NCBI GenBank assembly: GCA_023415825.1
Contig: JAEZJF010000022.1
Location: 124,001-188,000, forward strand
Length of the DNA: 64,000 bases
Direction of reading: 5' to 3'
DNA from: Bacillota bacterium
GTDB taxonomy: Bacteria; Bacillota; Clostridia; DSM-8532
In this document: positions 45,400 through 54,069 of the stretch, piece after piece
How positions within the stretch are numbered: position 1 is the stretch's first letter
Layout: each line of letters opens with the position of its first letter
Made by a program: the position numbers and the translations under genes
The notes under the pieces: generated by a model
What the model was told of the DNA's origin: nothing
Seen by the model: the letters and a program-made list of their open reading frames with translations, nothing else
Databases searched by the model: none

Positions 45400-46062
45400 A
45401 TGCAATATTGCAAGCATTGTTTAGTTCATATACGCGGAAATAATGAGAAATGCCCTTTGTGTAATAATGTTTTACCAGCCGAAGGTCATGACGAAGAAGA
45501 GATATTTCCACAAATACCGCCTGCTTATGAACGTCACCTGGCTATTCGTATCATGGTTTTCATTTCTGTGATAGTCGTAGTTATAAGCTTTGTGCTGCAC
45601 AACATCTACCCTTTGGAAATAAATCGGCCCATGTTTGTTGTTTTTGGTCTTCTTAGCATGTGGCTCAGTTTAATTGCAGTCATCCGAAAAAGGCATAACA
45701 TAACGAAAACGATCATGTGGCAAGTAACCATTGTATCGGTACTGGCCGTTTTCTGGGATTGGCGGACAGGATGGAGGGGATGGTCATTGGATTACGCCAT
45801 CCCCATTGCATGTGTTACCGCAATGTTTGTGATGTACGTTACGGCAAAAATCATGAAACTCAGTATCAGAGATTATATCACCTATTTTTTTCTGGATGGG
45901 CTATTTGGCATCCTCCCCATTTTATTCATCCTGTTTGACTGGGTGAATGTCATCTATCCTTCCTTAATATCGGTGGGCATAAGTATCATATTTTTGTCGG
46001 CCATACTCATATTTCAGGGTGAAAACATCAAAGTGGAGATTAAAAAGAGACTGCATATATGA
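45400..46062 (+). CDS. Zinc-ribbon membrane protein (DUF6320-like)
   Basis: A 220-residue protein. A small zinc ribbon at the N-terminus has four cysteines at 4, 7, 18 and 21 (CKHC and CPLC). About six hydrophobic segments follow, starting near residue 48 (IMVFISVIVVVISFVLHNIY). I recognise it as the DUF6320 type, which to my memory travels with the two genes upstream. No enzyme motif is visible; it may anchor or assist the acyltransferase at the membrane. It converges on the hydrogenase gene with 3 bases between the stops. Confidence 0.7.
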   Translation: MQYCKHCLVHIRGNNEKCPLCNNVLPAEGHDEEEIFPQIPPAYERHLAIRIMVFISVIVVVISFVLHNIYPLEINRPMFVVFGLLSMWLSLIAVIRKRHNITKTIMWQVTIVSVLAVFWDWRTGWRGWSLDYAIPIACVTAMFVMYVTAKIMKLSIRDYITYFFLDGLFGILPILFILFDWVNVIYPSLISVGISIIFLSAILIFQGENIKVEIKKRLHI

Positions 46063-46065
46063 GAG

Positions 46066-47343
46066 CTATGCTTTATCTCCGGGCTTGATGAATTTGCGGA
46101 TAAAGAAGTTATCTCTCTCCAAAAGATCCGAAATGGTATTAAAGCCCAACTGATGGAGGAGTTCAATAACCTGAGGATTATCAATGGGCGTTTTGTATTG
46201 GGCCATTTTCCCGTAATCATTGACATGCTCGGTGCCTTCTTTATAGGGAATAATGGCTTTGGGCCCCCCGACACATCCACCGACACAGCCCATGCCTTCC
46301 ATGAAATTAGCTTTTATATCGCCGTCTGTTATCTCTTTTAACAGACGCTTGCACTCCACAACGCCATTGGCCTGGGTGGCATGAAGAGGAATCTTTCTAT
46401 CGGGTGATATTCTGTTCAGAGTGGTTTGAACAGCCTCACTTACGCCGCCTGTACGGGCATAGATACGTCCTGCGGTTGAGGAATGGTCGCGCATATCCTC
46501 GGGCATATCGGCTGGGTTAATACCGGTTAATTTGAAAAGGTCATCGACCTCTTGAAAGGTGAGGACATAATCCACAGAATCCCGGATATCGGGTTCTTTG
46601 GCTTCTGCTTTTTTAGCTACGCAAGGACCGATAAAAACTGTTATTGCATCTGGCTGAATGCGCTTGATAGATCGGCCGCAGGCTACCATGGGCGAAACTG
46701 CCGGAGGCATATGAGGAATGAGATCATGATACACTTTTTTAATCATTGCGACCCAAATGGGGCAGCAGCAACTGGTCAACATGAAATCCTTATCCTCGTG
46801 TATGGAACGGTCAAACTCCAGGGCCTCCTTAAGGGTTAGAATATCGGCAAATAAAGCGACCTCCAGCATGCCGTAAAAACCAAGCCTTTTAAAGGCTGAA
46901 CGAAGTTTTCCTGCTGTTACGTCAAGAGTAAACTGGCCGTTAAAGGCGGGTGCGATCATGGCGTAAACGGGTGCTTTTTTTGAATTGAGAATCTCCAAAA
47001 TAGGCAGGAGGTCCTTTCTTTCAGACAAGTTTTGCTTCTTGCATACATCGACGCAATTCTCACAGCCTGTACAATTTATTCCGTCAATGACAACATTTCC
47101 GTTTTCGTCTCGCTTTACAGCTGAAAAGAGGCAGGCCACCTCACAGGCCGTTCGCTCTTCATTTTTGCAATCCTCGCAAGCCCCAAGGCTGATGACTGCA
47201 GGCTTGTTTTCAGGATGAAGCAGGCACTCCAGATGATGCTTGCTGTAATCGGCATGATTTTCGATGTCTTGGACTTCCTCTTCGAGCCTATGATCAAGAG
47301 AGGCTTTTACAAGCCTGTTATAAAGATCTTTAAATGTTTCCAA
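46066..47343 (-). CDS. Divergent [FeFe]-hydrogenase-like protein with two N-terminal [4Fe-4S] clusters
   Basis: A 425-residue cytosolic protein. Ferredoxin-like cysteines are at about 55-70 (CEDCKNEERTACEVAC) and 92-102 (CTGCENCVDVC). The H-cluster motifs are altered: L1 reads TSCCCPIW at 190-197 (usual TSCCPGW, so one residue is inserted), L2 PCVAKKAEA, and L3 GCVGGCVGG (usual ACPGGC). The cluster-binding cysteines and the Lys of L2 persist, so an H-cluster is possible, but the changes point to the sensory/regulatory groups (C or D) rather than a catalytic HydA. The start appears to be TTG at 47343, about 9 bases after AAGGGGG. Confidence 0.85.
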   Translation of the reverse strand: METFKDLYNRLVKASLDHRLEEEVQDIENHADYSKHHLECLLHPENKPAVISLGACEDCKNEERTACEVACLFSAVKRDENGNVVIDGINCTGCENCVDVCKKQNLSERKDLLPILEILNSKKAPVYAMIAPAFNGQFTLDVTAGKLRSAFKRLGFYGMLEVALFADILTLKEALEFDRSIHEDKDFMLTSCCCPIWVAMIKKVYHDLIPHMPPAVSPMVACGRSIKRIQPDAITVFIGPCVAKKAEAKEPDIRDSVDYVLTFQEVDDLFKLTGINPADMPEDMRDHSSTAGRIYARTGGVSEAVQTTLNRISPDRKIPLHATQANGVVECKRLLKEITDGDIKANFMEGMGCVGGCVGGPKAIIPYKEGTEHVNDYGKMAQYKTPIDNPQVIELLHQLGFNTISDLLERDNFFIRKFIKPGDKA

Positions 47344-47572
47344 AATGAAGTTCCCCCTTGTCAGAGTTTATTTTTTCCTTGTGCTCTGATATTATACGAT
47401 AAGATGAGGCCGCTTTTCTAGGTGTATCGGTCAATTCGTCTTTAACCATGATATGAATTTAATAAAATAACCCATCAGTTAATAATTCCAAAATTTACGG
47501 CCATGTTATATAATGTAAATATTCAAATTTTATACGGTCCTAAACCTAATAAACATGAGAGAGGTAATGCAG

Positions 47573-49285
47573 ATGAAATATGATAATCTTTATGAGGTCA
47601 GGCCCATTAAAAACCTTAAGGACATGCTGGAATCAAGTGTGGCACTTTATGGAGACAAAGCAGCCTTTCTTTCCAAGAAAAAGGATCATCCCGATTACTT
47701 TCCGATAACCTATAAGCAATACCAGTCCGATGTGAACGCTCTTGGAACGGCGCTTTTGAGTCTTGGCTTAAAAGGTGGGAAAATAGCGTTAATCGGAGAA
47801 AATCGATATGAATGGTCTACTTCCTATCTAGCTGTTGTTAATGGAACAGCTACGATTGTTCCCTTGGACAAAGAACTCCCCGCCCATGAGATTGAATCCC
47901 TTATTCAGCGCTCAAAAGCCGATGCCATCATCTATTCGGGCAGCGTGAAAGAGAAAATAGAGCCGCTGACTCTTAAATCCACCACTCTCCGTTTCTTGAT
48001 CAGCATGGATGCAGAGACGGATAACGGCAGCATTTTATCCTATAAGGCTCTGCTTGAAAAAGGCCATAGGCTTATAAAAGAAGGCAACCGTGAATTTATT
48101 GATGCAGAAATCGATGCCGATATCATGAATATGCTTCTCTTTACATCCGGCACAACCGATCAGGCCAAAGCGGTTATGCTCTCCCATCGAAACATAAGTG
48201 AGAATCTTATGAATATGTGCGCCATGCTGTACATTGACGATAAGGATATCTTTTTGTCCATTCTTCCCATTCATCACACCTATGAATGTACCTGCGGCTT
48301 CCTGTGCCAGATTTACAGAGGTTGCACAATTGCTTACTGTGAAGGATTGCGGCATATTGTTAAAAACCTGAAGGAATCCAAATGCACCATGATGCTGGGT
48401 GTTCCTTTGGTTTTTGAGTCCATGTACAGGCAAATCATGAATCAGGCCATTAAACAGAAGGGAAAAGGAAAAATCAATTTTGCGCTGGGTCTTAGCAACA
48501 CCTTGAGAAAAGTCAAGCTGGATATACGCCATATACTTTTTGCTCAGATTCATGCGGGCTTGGGTGGACATATCAGGATGTTTATAAGCGGTGCGGCAGG
48601 TATAGATCCCCAGATAGCCCGCGGTTTCAGAGACTTGGGTATATCTCTGGTGCAAGGATACGGCCTTACCGAATGCGCACCCATTGTGGCCTTGAACCGT
48701 GATATTAATTATAAGGATGAAGCAGCAGGGCTGCCCCTTCCCAATCTCCAGATGGAAATAGACCATCCTGATGAGGAAGGTATAGGAGAAATCAAATGTA
48801 AGGGCTCCAGTATCATGCTGGGCTATTATGAAGATCCCGAGGCGACCGCCCAAGTCATAAAGGATGGCTGGTTCTTTACCGGAGACAGTGGTTTTATTGA
48901 CAAGGACGGGTTTGTGCATATCACGGGCCGTAAAAAGAATGTCATTATTACCGGAAACGGCAAGAACGTATTCCCGGAAGAAATTGAAACCCTTCTCAAC
49001 AGAAGTCCCTATATAAAAGAGTCGCTGGTGTATGGCAAGGGTGAATCCGACGGAGATACTATAGTGTGTGCAAAGCTGGTACCCGACCACGAGAAAATTG
49101 ACGAGGACATTCAGAATAATGCCGCTCCCGGGAAAACAGCAGAAGAAATCATTGACAAGGAAGTAAGACGAGTAAACAAGGATCTTGTTTCCTACAAGCA
49201 CATTAAGGATTTCACCATACAGGAAGAGGAATTCATAAAGACAACAACAAAGAAAATCAAGCGCCACGAGGAGCTAAAGGATTAA
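47573..49285 (+). CDS. Long-chain acyl-CoA synthetase (AMP-forming)
   Basis: A 570-residue adenylate-forming enzyme that activates a fatty acid with ATP and CoA. The P-loop is FTSGTTDQAKAVMLSH near residue 197, differing from the TSGTTGxPKG consensus at the Gly and Pro positions. GYGLTECAPIVALN (about 362) and GWFFTGDSGFIDKDGFVHITGRKK (about 430-455) are the next core motifs; the C-terminal Lys lies in TTTKKIKRHEEL. AGAGAGG precedes the ATG at 47573; ATG at 47555 would overlap it. The protein is close to the FadD15-like Firmicute group. A strong hairpin follows. Confidence 0.9.
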   Translation: MKYDNLYEVRPIKNLKDMLESSVALYGDKAAFLSKKKDHPDYFPITYKQYQSDVNALGTALLSLGLKGGKIALIGENRYEWSTSYLAVVNGTATIVPLDKELPAHEIESLIQRSKADAIIYSGSVKEKIEPLTLKSTTLRFLISMDAETDNGSILSYKALLEKGHRLIKEGNREFIDAEIDADIMNMLLFTSGTTDQAKAVMLSHRNISENLMNMCAMLYIDDKDIFLSILPIHHTYECTCGFLCQIYRGCTIAYCEGLRHIVKNLKESKCTMMLGVPLVFESMYRQIMNQAIKQKGKGKINFALGLSNTLRKVKLDIRHILFAQIHAGLGGHIRMFISGAAGIDPQIARGFRDLGISLVQGYGLTECAPIVALNRDINYKDEAAGLPLPNLQMEIDHPDEEGIGEIKCKGSSIMLGYYEDPEATAQVIKDGWFFTGDSGFIDKDGFVHITGRKKNVIITGNGKNVFPEEIETLLNRSPYIKESLVYGKGESDGDTIVCAKLVPDHEKIDEDIQNNAAPGKTAEEIIDKEVRRVNKDLVSYKHIKDFTIQEEEFIKTTTKKIKRHEELKD

Positions 49286-49319
49286 AGTTGATGATCAAAA
49301 ACTTAAGCTAATGAAGCAT

Positions 49320-49350
49320 AAAGCCTGACAGATTGATACTGTCAGGCTTT
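49320..49350. terminator. Terminator between convergent acyl-CoA synthetase and M48 protease genes
   Basis: AAAGCCTGACAG (49320-49331) and CTGTCAGGCTTT (49339-49350) form a perfect 12-base stem with a seven-base loop. Both genes point towards it and it can serve both strands. Confidence 0.85.
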
Positions 49351-49367
49351 AATCATGTTTCTCTCTT

Positions 49368-51146
49368 CTATAATATCCTGCTGTTGGGCAGGGCCATGAG
49401 TTTGAGCTCCCATGCTCTGTTTCGATTGATTGGGAAATAGAAAACCTCCCAGCGAATAGGGTTTTGATCCATCAGCGCCTGCTGGATGCGCACTGCCTTT
49501 TTCCGGCTGCATTTGTAGCTTATACCGATAGCATAAAGTGGAAAGTCTTGTGTCAGCTTTAAATCCAGTATCGCAACATAAACCTTTTTTATCTGGCGGT
49601 ATTTTTTACATGATTCAATCAGGTTCGACAGGGTGGTGTCCGAAAGATCATGGGGGATAAGGTTGCCAGACAATGTACTGCGTTCTTTTTTTGCCTCCTC
49701 ATTGGTTTCCATGAATCTTATGGCATAATAGTAATATTCCAAAGCTTTTTCTCTGTTTTGATGATGCAAATGATGATTCATGAGTTCAAGACAGACATGT
49801 GGAATGAGCTGGGCATCCTCATTCATTATATTAGTAAGCGCTTCTTCAGCCAATTCTCTGTCAGTATTAAGCAGTAAACGGTTGTAATGATATTTCAGGG
49901 GCAGGTAGTCCGGGTAAGTCTTCATACCCTCCTCAAAGGCAGATAAAGCTTCCGAGGTGCCTTCATATCTCTCAATTAATAACCCTCTTGTCAGAGTGTC
50001 TTTACTATCCAAGGAGCCGCCTTCAAGGCTTTTATCCAATGTGTGGCGGATATTGATATCCTCCTGCAGCTTTTGATATCTCTGGTGCCAGGATTCTGTA
50101 ATATTTTTTACATACATGCCATTAAGGATGTTTAGCATGTCGGCTGTACCAATAAGGGTGCTATAGGCTGGGAGCCCGGTTTCATCCGGCACTCTTATAG
50201 AAGCTTTAATAGCTGCTATTCTCTCGCTGGTAGAAGGGTGGGTATGAAAGGGGAGAGTTTTGTGCTCCCGAATACTCTCCAGAATAGCATTTATCAAATC
50301 AATAGAAAGGGGAGCTCTAAACGATGCCTCCATAAGGGAAAAGTAGTTCTGAACAGGTTCCGAGGATTGATCGGCTATTTTACTTATTTCTGAATAAAAG
50401 CGCTGAAGCTTTACATCATAGATTCTCAATTTAATCAAAGAATCAGCGACCGTTTGATTTCCTGATATACGGGCTGCCAGCGCATCTGCCTCGAACTCGT
50501 CCCGCTTCTGTGTGAAAAATAATATATCATTTATTTTAGGCAAGTACCAATAAGAAAACTTTGATATTAAAAAATTTTTTTTCTCCGTTTTCTTATAGTC
50601 ATCATATATTTTTTTCCACATTCTATAGCTTCTGAAGATACGTGCACGCCATTTGCCATGCTTTTTAGAGAAATGTGCATACTCATGAGCGAGAACCGCA
50701 CCAAGATCCTTTTCATTTAAAGCGAGAAGAAGAGGAAGACCAATAACAAGAGTTCGTCGATAACCAAAAAAGACCCCCAGTCTGGGTACTTCCTCTATGT
50801 AAGCGTTAAGTTGATTATCTATAATTACCTGATGAATTTTTGCACCATGAATCTCTCTTTTTATTTGGTATAATAGAGAAAAAAGCTGAGGTGCACTTTG
50901 TTCGTCTATCTTATGCCCAACGGGCTCATCAAATTTGTAGAAAAGGCCCTTTATAAGGTTTGTGATCATAAACACAAGGAAACCGCCCAGAAATATCACA
51001 ATCTTTGTCATTGATGAGGTGATTCTTTCGGAATCAAGAGCATAGCCGACGATGAGAAATATGAATAATGTAGTTAGAAGAATAAGAAAAACAGGATACA
51101 GAAAACCTAATAGGTAAATGCAGAACCGCTTGATACCTTTAAACAT
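49368..51146 (-). CDS. M48-family membrane zinc metalloprotease with C-terminal repeat region
   Basis: A 592-residue membrane protease. Two hydrophobic segments lie at about 8-35 and 47-65. The HExxH motif is HEYAH at 154-158, followed by KKHG and a downstream Glu in RDEFEADALAARISG, the third zinc ligand. The last 250 residues are helical repeats of TPR type (YLPLKYHYNRLLLNTDRELAEEAL). Such proteins act in membrane-protein quality control. Standard M48 members are about 300 residues; the extension is unusual but known. AAGGAAGT precedes the ATG. Confidence 0.87.
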   Translation of the reverse strand: MFKGIKRFCIYLLGFLYPVFLILLTTLFIFLIVGYALDSERITSSMTKIVIFLGGFLVFMITNLIKGLFYKFDEPVGHKIDEQSAPQLFSLLYQIKREIHGAKIHQVIIDNQLNAYIEEVPRLGVFFGYRRTLVIGLPLLLALNEKDLGAVLAHEYAHFSKKHGKWRARIFRSYRMWKKIYDDYKKTEKKNFLISKFSYWYLPKINDILFFTQKRDEFEADALAARISGNQTVADSLIKLRIYDVKLQRFYSEISKIADQSSEPVQNYFSLMEASFRAPLSIDLINAILESIREHKTLPFHTHPSTSERIAAIKASIRVPDETGLPAYSTLIGTADMLNILNGMYVKNITESWHQRYQKLQEDINIRHTLDKSLEGGSLDSKDTLTRGLLIERYEGTSEALSAFEEGMKTYPDYLPLKYHYNRLLLNTDRELAEEALTNIMNEDAQLIPHVCLELMNHHLHHQNREKALEYYYYAIRFMETNEEAKKERSTLSGNLIPHDLSDTTLSNLIESCKKYRQIKKVYVAILDLKLTQDFPLYAIGISYKCSRKKAVRIQQALMDQNPIRWEVFYFPINRNRAWELKLMALPNSRIL

Positions 51147-51269
51147 AGCATACTTCCTTTTTCATTATTCTGATGGACTCTAATAAAATTTTAACGAACT
51201 TTTTCCTTGTTAAATGATAAAATAAAAAAAGTAAAAAAGCAAACAAAATAAAAAGACCTTGGAGGAAAG

Positions 51270-52091
51270 ATGACCGCTATTTTACTAGCATTGACAGGAT
51301 CAACCATTGCCTCGGTAGGGATGGTTCTTCAAAAGAAGGGCATACCGTGGATAGGATCAAATAAAAAAGATAAGCAGGACAAAAGGAAACACTTCTGGAT
51401 ATGGCTTTCAGGAATATTTCTTGCTTATATTGTGGCCGCAGTTCCAAACAGTATTGCCGCTCAGACTTTGCCACCCCATATTATCACATCCATGGCCGGT
51501 TGGGATATTGTTCTGATTGTGTTTTTATCAGGGCTGATATTAAAAGAGCAGGTATTCAAATCCGATTATCTCTATTCAATGGTCATTGTGGGGATGACAC
51601 TATTCATTGCTTTTAGGTCGGAGCCTGTTAGCTATTTCACAATTAACCTTCCTATCATGATTATTTTGTTCCTGGTTCCAGGCTTAGTCCTTCTTCCCCT
51701 GCTTTTTAAAACTGTAGATGACAAGGTGAAGTCTGTGCTTTTGTCAATTTTTGCGGGAAGCATGAGCGGGGTAGCTATTGTTTACTTTAATATGCTGATG
51801 CGGGACCTATTCACCTGGGGTTTTGATAAAATTCCTTTGGATGTTCTTCTCCTTTATGCGTTTTCAGCTGTTCTTGGCGCAATTGGGGAGCAGGCTTCTT
51901 ACAGTATCGGTGAAATGACAATAGTCGCGTCAATTCGTCTGAGTTTTTTTATCGTCTATCCGATTTTTGGTTCAATGCTGCTCTTTAGTTCCAAGGCTGA
52001 TGTCCTGCAATTCATCGCCGTTTTTATCATTATTCTGGCCTGCTATGTTATGTTCAAAAAGAGAGGGCGTCAAGCGCATAAAAAATCCTAA
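51270..52091 (+). CDS. DMT-superfamily transporter (NIPA/EamA-like)
   Basis: A 273-residue integral membrane protein with about nine hydrophobic segments. The opening GSTIASVGMVLQKKG and SMAGWDIVLIVFLSGLILKEQ resemble the NIPA-like magnesium branch of the drug/metabolite superfamily, but that identity rests on a short motif. TTGGAGG lies 7 bases before the ATG. It is divergent from the M48 protease with 123 bases between, room for two promoters. No substrate can be named with confidence. Confidence 0.7.
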   Translation: MTAILLALTGSTIASVGMVLQKKGIPWIGSNKKDKQDKRKHFWIWLSGIFLAYIVAAVPNSIAAQTLPPHIITSMAGWDIVLIVFLSGLILKEQVFKSDYLYSMVIVGMTLFIAFRSEPVSYFTINLPIMIILFLVPGLVLLPLLFKTVDDKVKSVLLSIFAGSMSGVAIVYFNMLMRDLFTWGFDKIPLDVLLLYAFSAVLGAIGEQASYSIGEMTIVASIRLSFFIVYPIFGSMLLFSSKADVLQFIAVFIIILACYVMFKKRGRQAHKKS

Positions 52092-52124
52092 TACAGATAT
52101 GACATTTTATGGGAAATGCGCTTT

Positions 52125-52224
52125 GTTAAATTTATGTTAAATGGCGCTTTTTCCTTTTTTTCTGCCTTTAACTGTCGAAGAGGCTTATGCTATAATGTTA
52201 AAGGTTTGTTAAAGAAAAGTTAAA
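52125..52224 (+). promoter_or_regulatory. Phosphate-type promoter with 11-base-spaced GTTAAA repeats
   Basis: A sigma-A-like promoter, TTAACT (52168-52173), 17 bases and TATAAT (52191-52196), precedes the phosphate transporter. GTTAAA repeats occur at 52125 and 52136, and at 52197, 52208 and 52219; all steps are exactly 11 bases. This period and the TTAAA core match PhoP/Pho-box half-sites of Gram-positive bacteria. The first pair lies upstream of -35, the triplet at the transcription start. Confidence 0.65.
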
Positions 52225-52284
52225 AGAAGAATTTAATTAACAAACAATGAGAGTACTCGGTCAATTTATCGAAAGGGGAAGTCT

Positions 52285-53280
52285 ATGTTTGCTTTAGCCA
52301 TAGTTATGCTGTTGGTGTGCGCTTCGGTCTTTGTCAACGGATGGACAGATGCCCCAAATGCTATTGCTACCGTGGTTTCAACACGTGTTTTAAGTCCAAG
52401 GGCGGCAATATCTTTAGCAACAGTTTTCAATTTAGCCGGTGTCTTTATGATGGGAACCGCGGTTGCCAATACAACCGCTAAGATCGTAACAATAGGTACA
52501 GGGCAGGATGCCCTCATTACCCTTGCGGCGGCACAGCTTTCCATTGTTATCTGGGCAGTTTCGGCCTGGAAATTTGGTATCCCTACAAGTGAAAGTCATG
52601 CCCTTATTGCCGGCCTCATGGGAGCCGGTATTTCTTTCAACGGCCTTTCAGCCTTTAACTGGGATGAATTTAAAAAAGTGCTTATTGGTTTGGCTGTCGC
52701 AACAGTATTGGGTTTTATTGCAGGTTTTATTACGACTAAGGGTGTTTCCATTGCCTTTAAAAGAGTAAACCGCCGTAAAGCCAACACTTTTTTTTCATGG
52801 GGTCAGATTGTCTCGGCTTCGCTTATGGCCTTTAACCATGGGGCGCAGGACGGACAAAAATTCATGGGCGTATTTGCTCTTGCTCTTGTGGTTGGCGGGG
52901 TTTTCCCAGCCAGTGATAACTTGATTATTCCTATATGGGTTAAGCTGTTGATTTCAGCTCTAATGGCTATCGGAACTTCCATAGGTGGGTATAAAATCAT
53001 AAAAACCATGGGAATGGATATGGTAAAGCTTGAAAAGTATCAAGGCTTTTCTGCTGAAATTGGAGCATCAGCCTGTATGACGGGGGCTACAATTTTAGGT
53101 ATTCCATTGAGCACTACAAATGCGAAGGGAACTGCCATAATGGGTGCAGGCGCTGCCAGAAAAATTTCGGATGTTAATTGGAGTATTGTTAAAGAAATGC
53201 TGCTGGCCTGGGCTTTAACCTTCCCGGCATGTTTGGTTCTCGGCTATGTTATGGCTAAATTTTTTACTTTCATATTCTAA
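52285..53280 (+). CDS. pit: Low-affinity inorganic phosphate transporter, Pit family
   Basis: A 331-residue phosphate:cation symporter with about ten hydrophobic segments. The two duplicated Pit signatures are visible: NGWTDAPNAIATVVSTRVLSP near residue 13 and the second around residue 180 (SASLMAFNHGAQDGQKFMG). GTSIGGYKIIKTMG follows before the last segments. GAAAGGGGAAG precedes the ATG at 52285. The next gene, a DUF47 partner, begins 15 bases after the stop. Its promoter carries Pho-box-like repeats, which suggests phosphate-responsive control. Confidence 0.92.
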   Translation: MFALAIVMLLVCASVFVNGWTDAPNAIATVVSTRVLSPRAAISLATVFNLAGVFMMGTAVANTTAKIVTIGTGQDALITLAAAQLSIVIWAVSAWKFGIPTSESHALIAGLMGAGISFNGLSAFNWDEFKKVLIGLAVATVLGFIAGFITTKGVSIAFKRVNRRKANTFFSWGQIVSASLMAFNHGAQDGQKFMGVFALALVVGGVFPASDNLIIPIWVKLLISALMAIGTSIGGYKIIKTMGMDMVKLEKYQGFSAEIGASACMTGATILGIPLSTTNAKGTAIMGAGAARKISDVNWSIVKEMLLAWALTFPACLVLGYVMAKFFTFIF

Positions 53281-53295
53281 GAGGAGGATTTTCTT

Positions 53296-53922
53296 ATGGG
53301 CTTATTTACAAGTAAGGATACAGATTGGTTTAAATTGTTTGAAGTCTCAATCTCCTATTCCGTAAGAGCGGCCAATACCTTAAAGAAAGCCTTTGAGGAT
53401 GGCGTCATTGATTACAAGGAGATTCAAAATTTAAAATCAATTGAACACGAAGCTGACAACCATGTTCACCAATGCTTAAAACTGGTTGAAGAAGCATTTG
53501 TTACGCCAATTGATCGCTCAGATATTGTGGAAATAATAAAAGAAATTGAAAATATCACTGATAATATTGATTCCATTGCCAACCACACCTATATGATGTG
53601 CGTCAATGAAGTTAACGAGGCAAGCCAGAACTTCATGGGTTTGGTTGTAGATGCATGCAATAAGCTCGATGAGCTGATGAAGAATCTTAAGAATTACAAG
53701 AAAAACTTTAAACTCATAAACGATCTGATCATTGAGATCAATCACATTGAAGAAGTCGGAGACAAGACTTATCTAAATGCCATGAGAACACTCTTCGAGT
53801 TTGAGACCGATGCCAAGAAAATTATAATCTACAAGCTTCTTTATGAAAAGCTGGAAGATGCCCTCGATAAGTGTGAAGATGTTGCCGACATTGTTCAGAA
53901 GATAATTATTGCCAGCACTTAA
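53296..53922 (+). CDS. DUF47/PhoU-like Pit accessory protein
   Basis: A 208-residue helical cytosolic protein of the DUF47 family, which pairs with Pit transporters and probably regulates them. The sequence has long amphipathic helices, EIQNLKSIEHEADNHVHQ with metal-type His and Glu residues, and EINHIEEVGDKTYLNAM repeating the pattern. GAGGAGG lies upstream of the ATG. Same operon as the transporter upstream, 15 bases apart. The length matches family members. Confidence 0.9.
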   Translation: MGLFTSKDTDWFKLFEVSISYSVRAANTLKKAFEDGVIDYKEIQNLKSIEHEADNHVHQCLKLVEEAFVTPIDRSDIVEIIKEIENITDNIDSIANHTYMMCVNEVNEASQNFMGLVVDACNKLDELMKNLKNYKKNFKLINDLIIEINHIEEVGDKTYLNAMRTLFEFETDAKKIIIYKLLYEKLEDALDKCEDVADIVQKIIIAST

Positions 53923-53947
53923 TAGTATGAAAGAAAATGTTACAAAG

Positions 53948-54012
53948 AAGGCGAGATGGACTCGCCTTTATCTATTGATCGAGGCTTGTGGTGTGTTTCT
54001 GTGGGAACGCAC
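53948..54012 (+). terminator. Terminator region after the Pit operon
   Basis: AAGGCGAG (53948-53955) pairs with CTCGCCTT (53961-53968), with a weak T-run (TTTATCTATT). A second wobble-containing hairpin, GTGTGTTTC/GGAACGCAC (53991-53999, 54004-54012), follows and is succeeded by CTTTATTTATCC. Confidence 0.6.
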
Positions 54013-54069
54013 CTTTATTTATCCTATCCTCTACTATGCATATTGTTCCAAAAGCTTATAACCCTTGTA

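Noticed and set aside
48035..49267. 410-codon minus-strand open frame opposite the acyl-CoA synthetase
   Set aside because: The plus strand carries full synthetase motifs; the antisense frame has no domain and no ribosome site.
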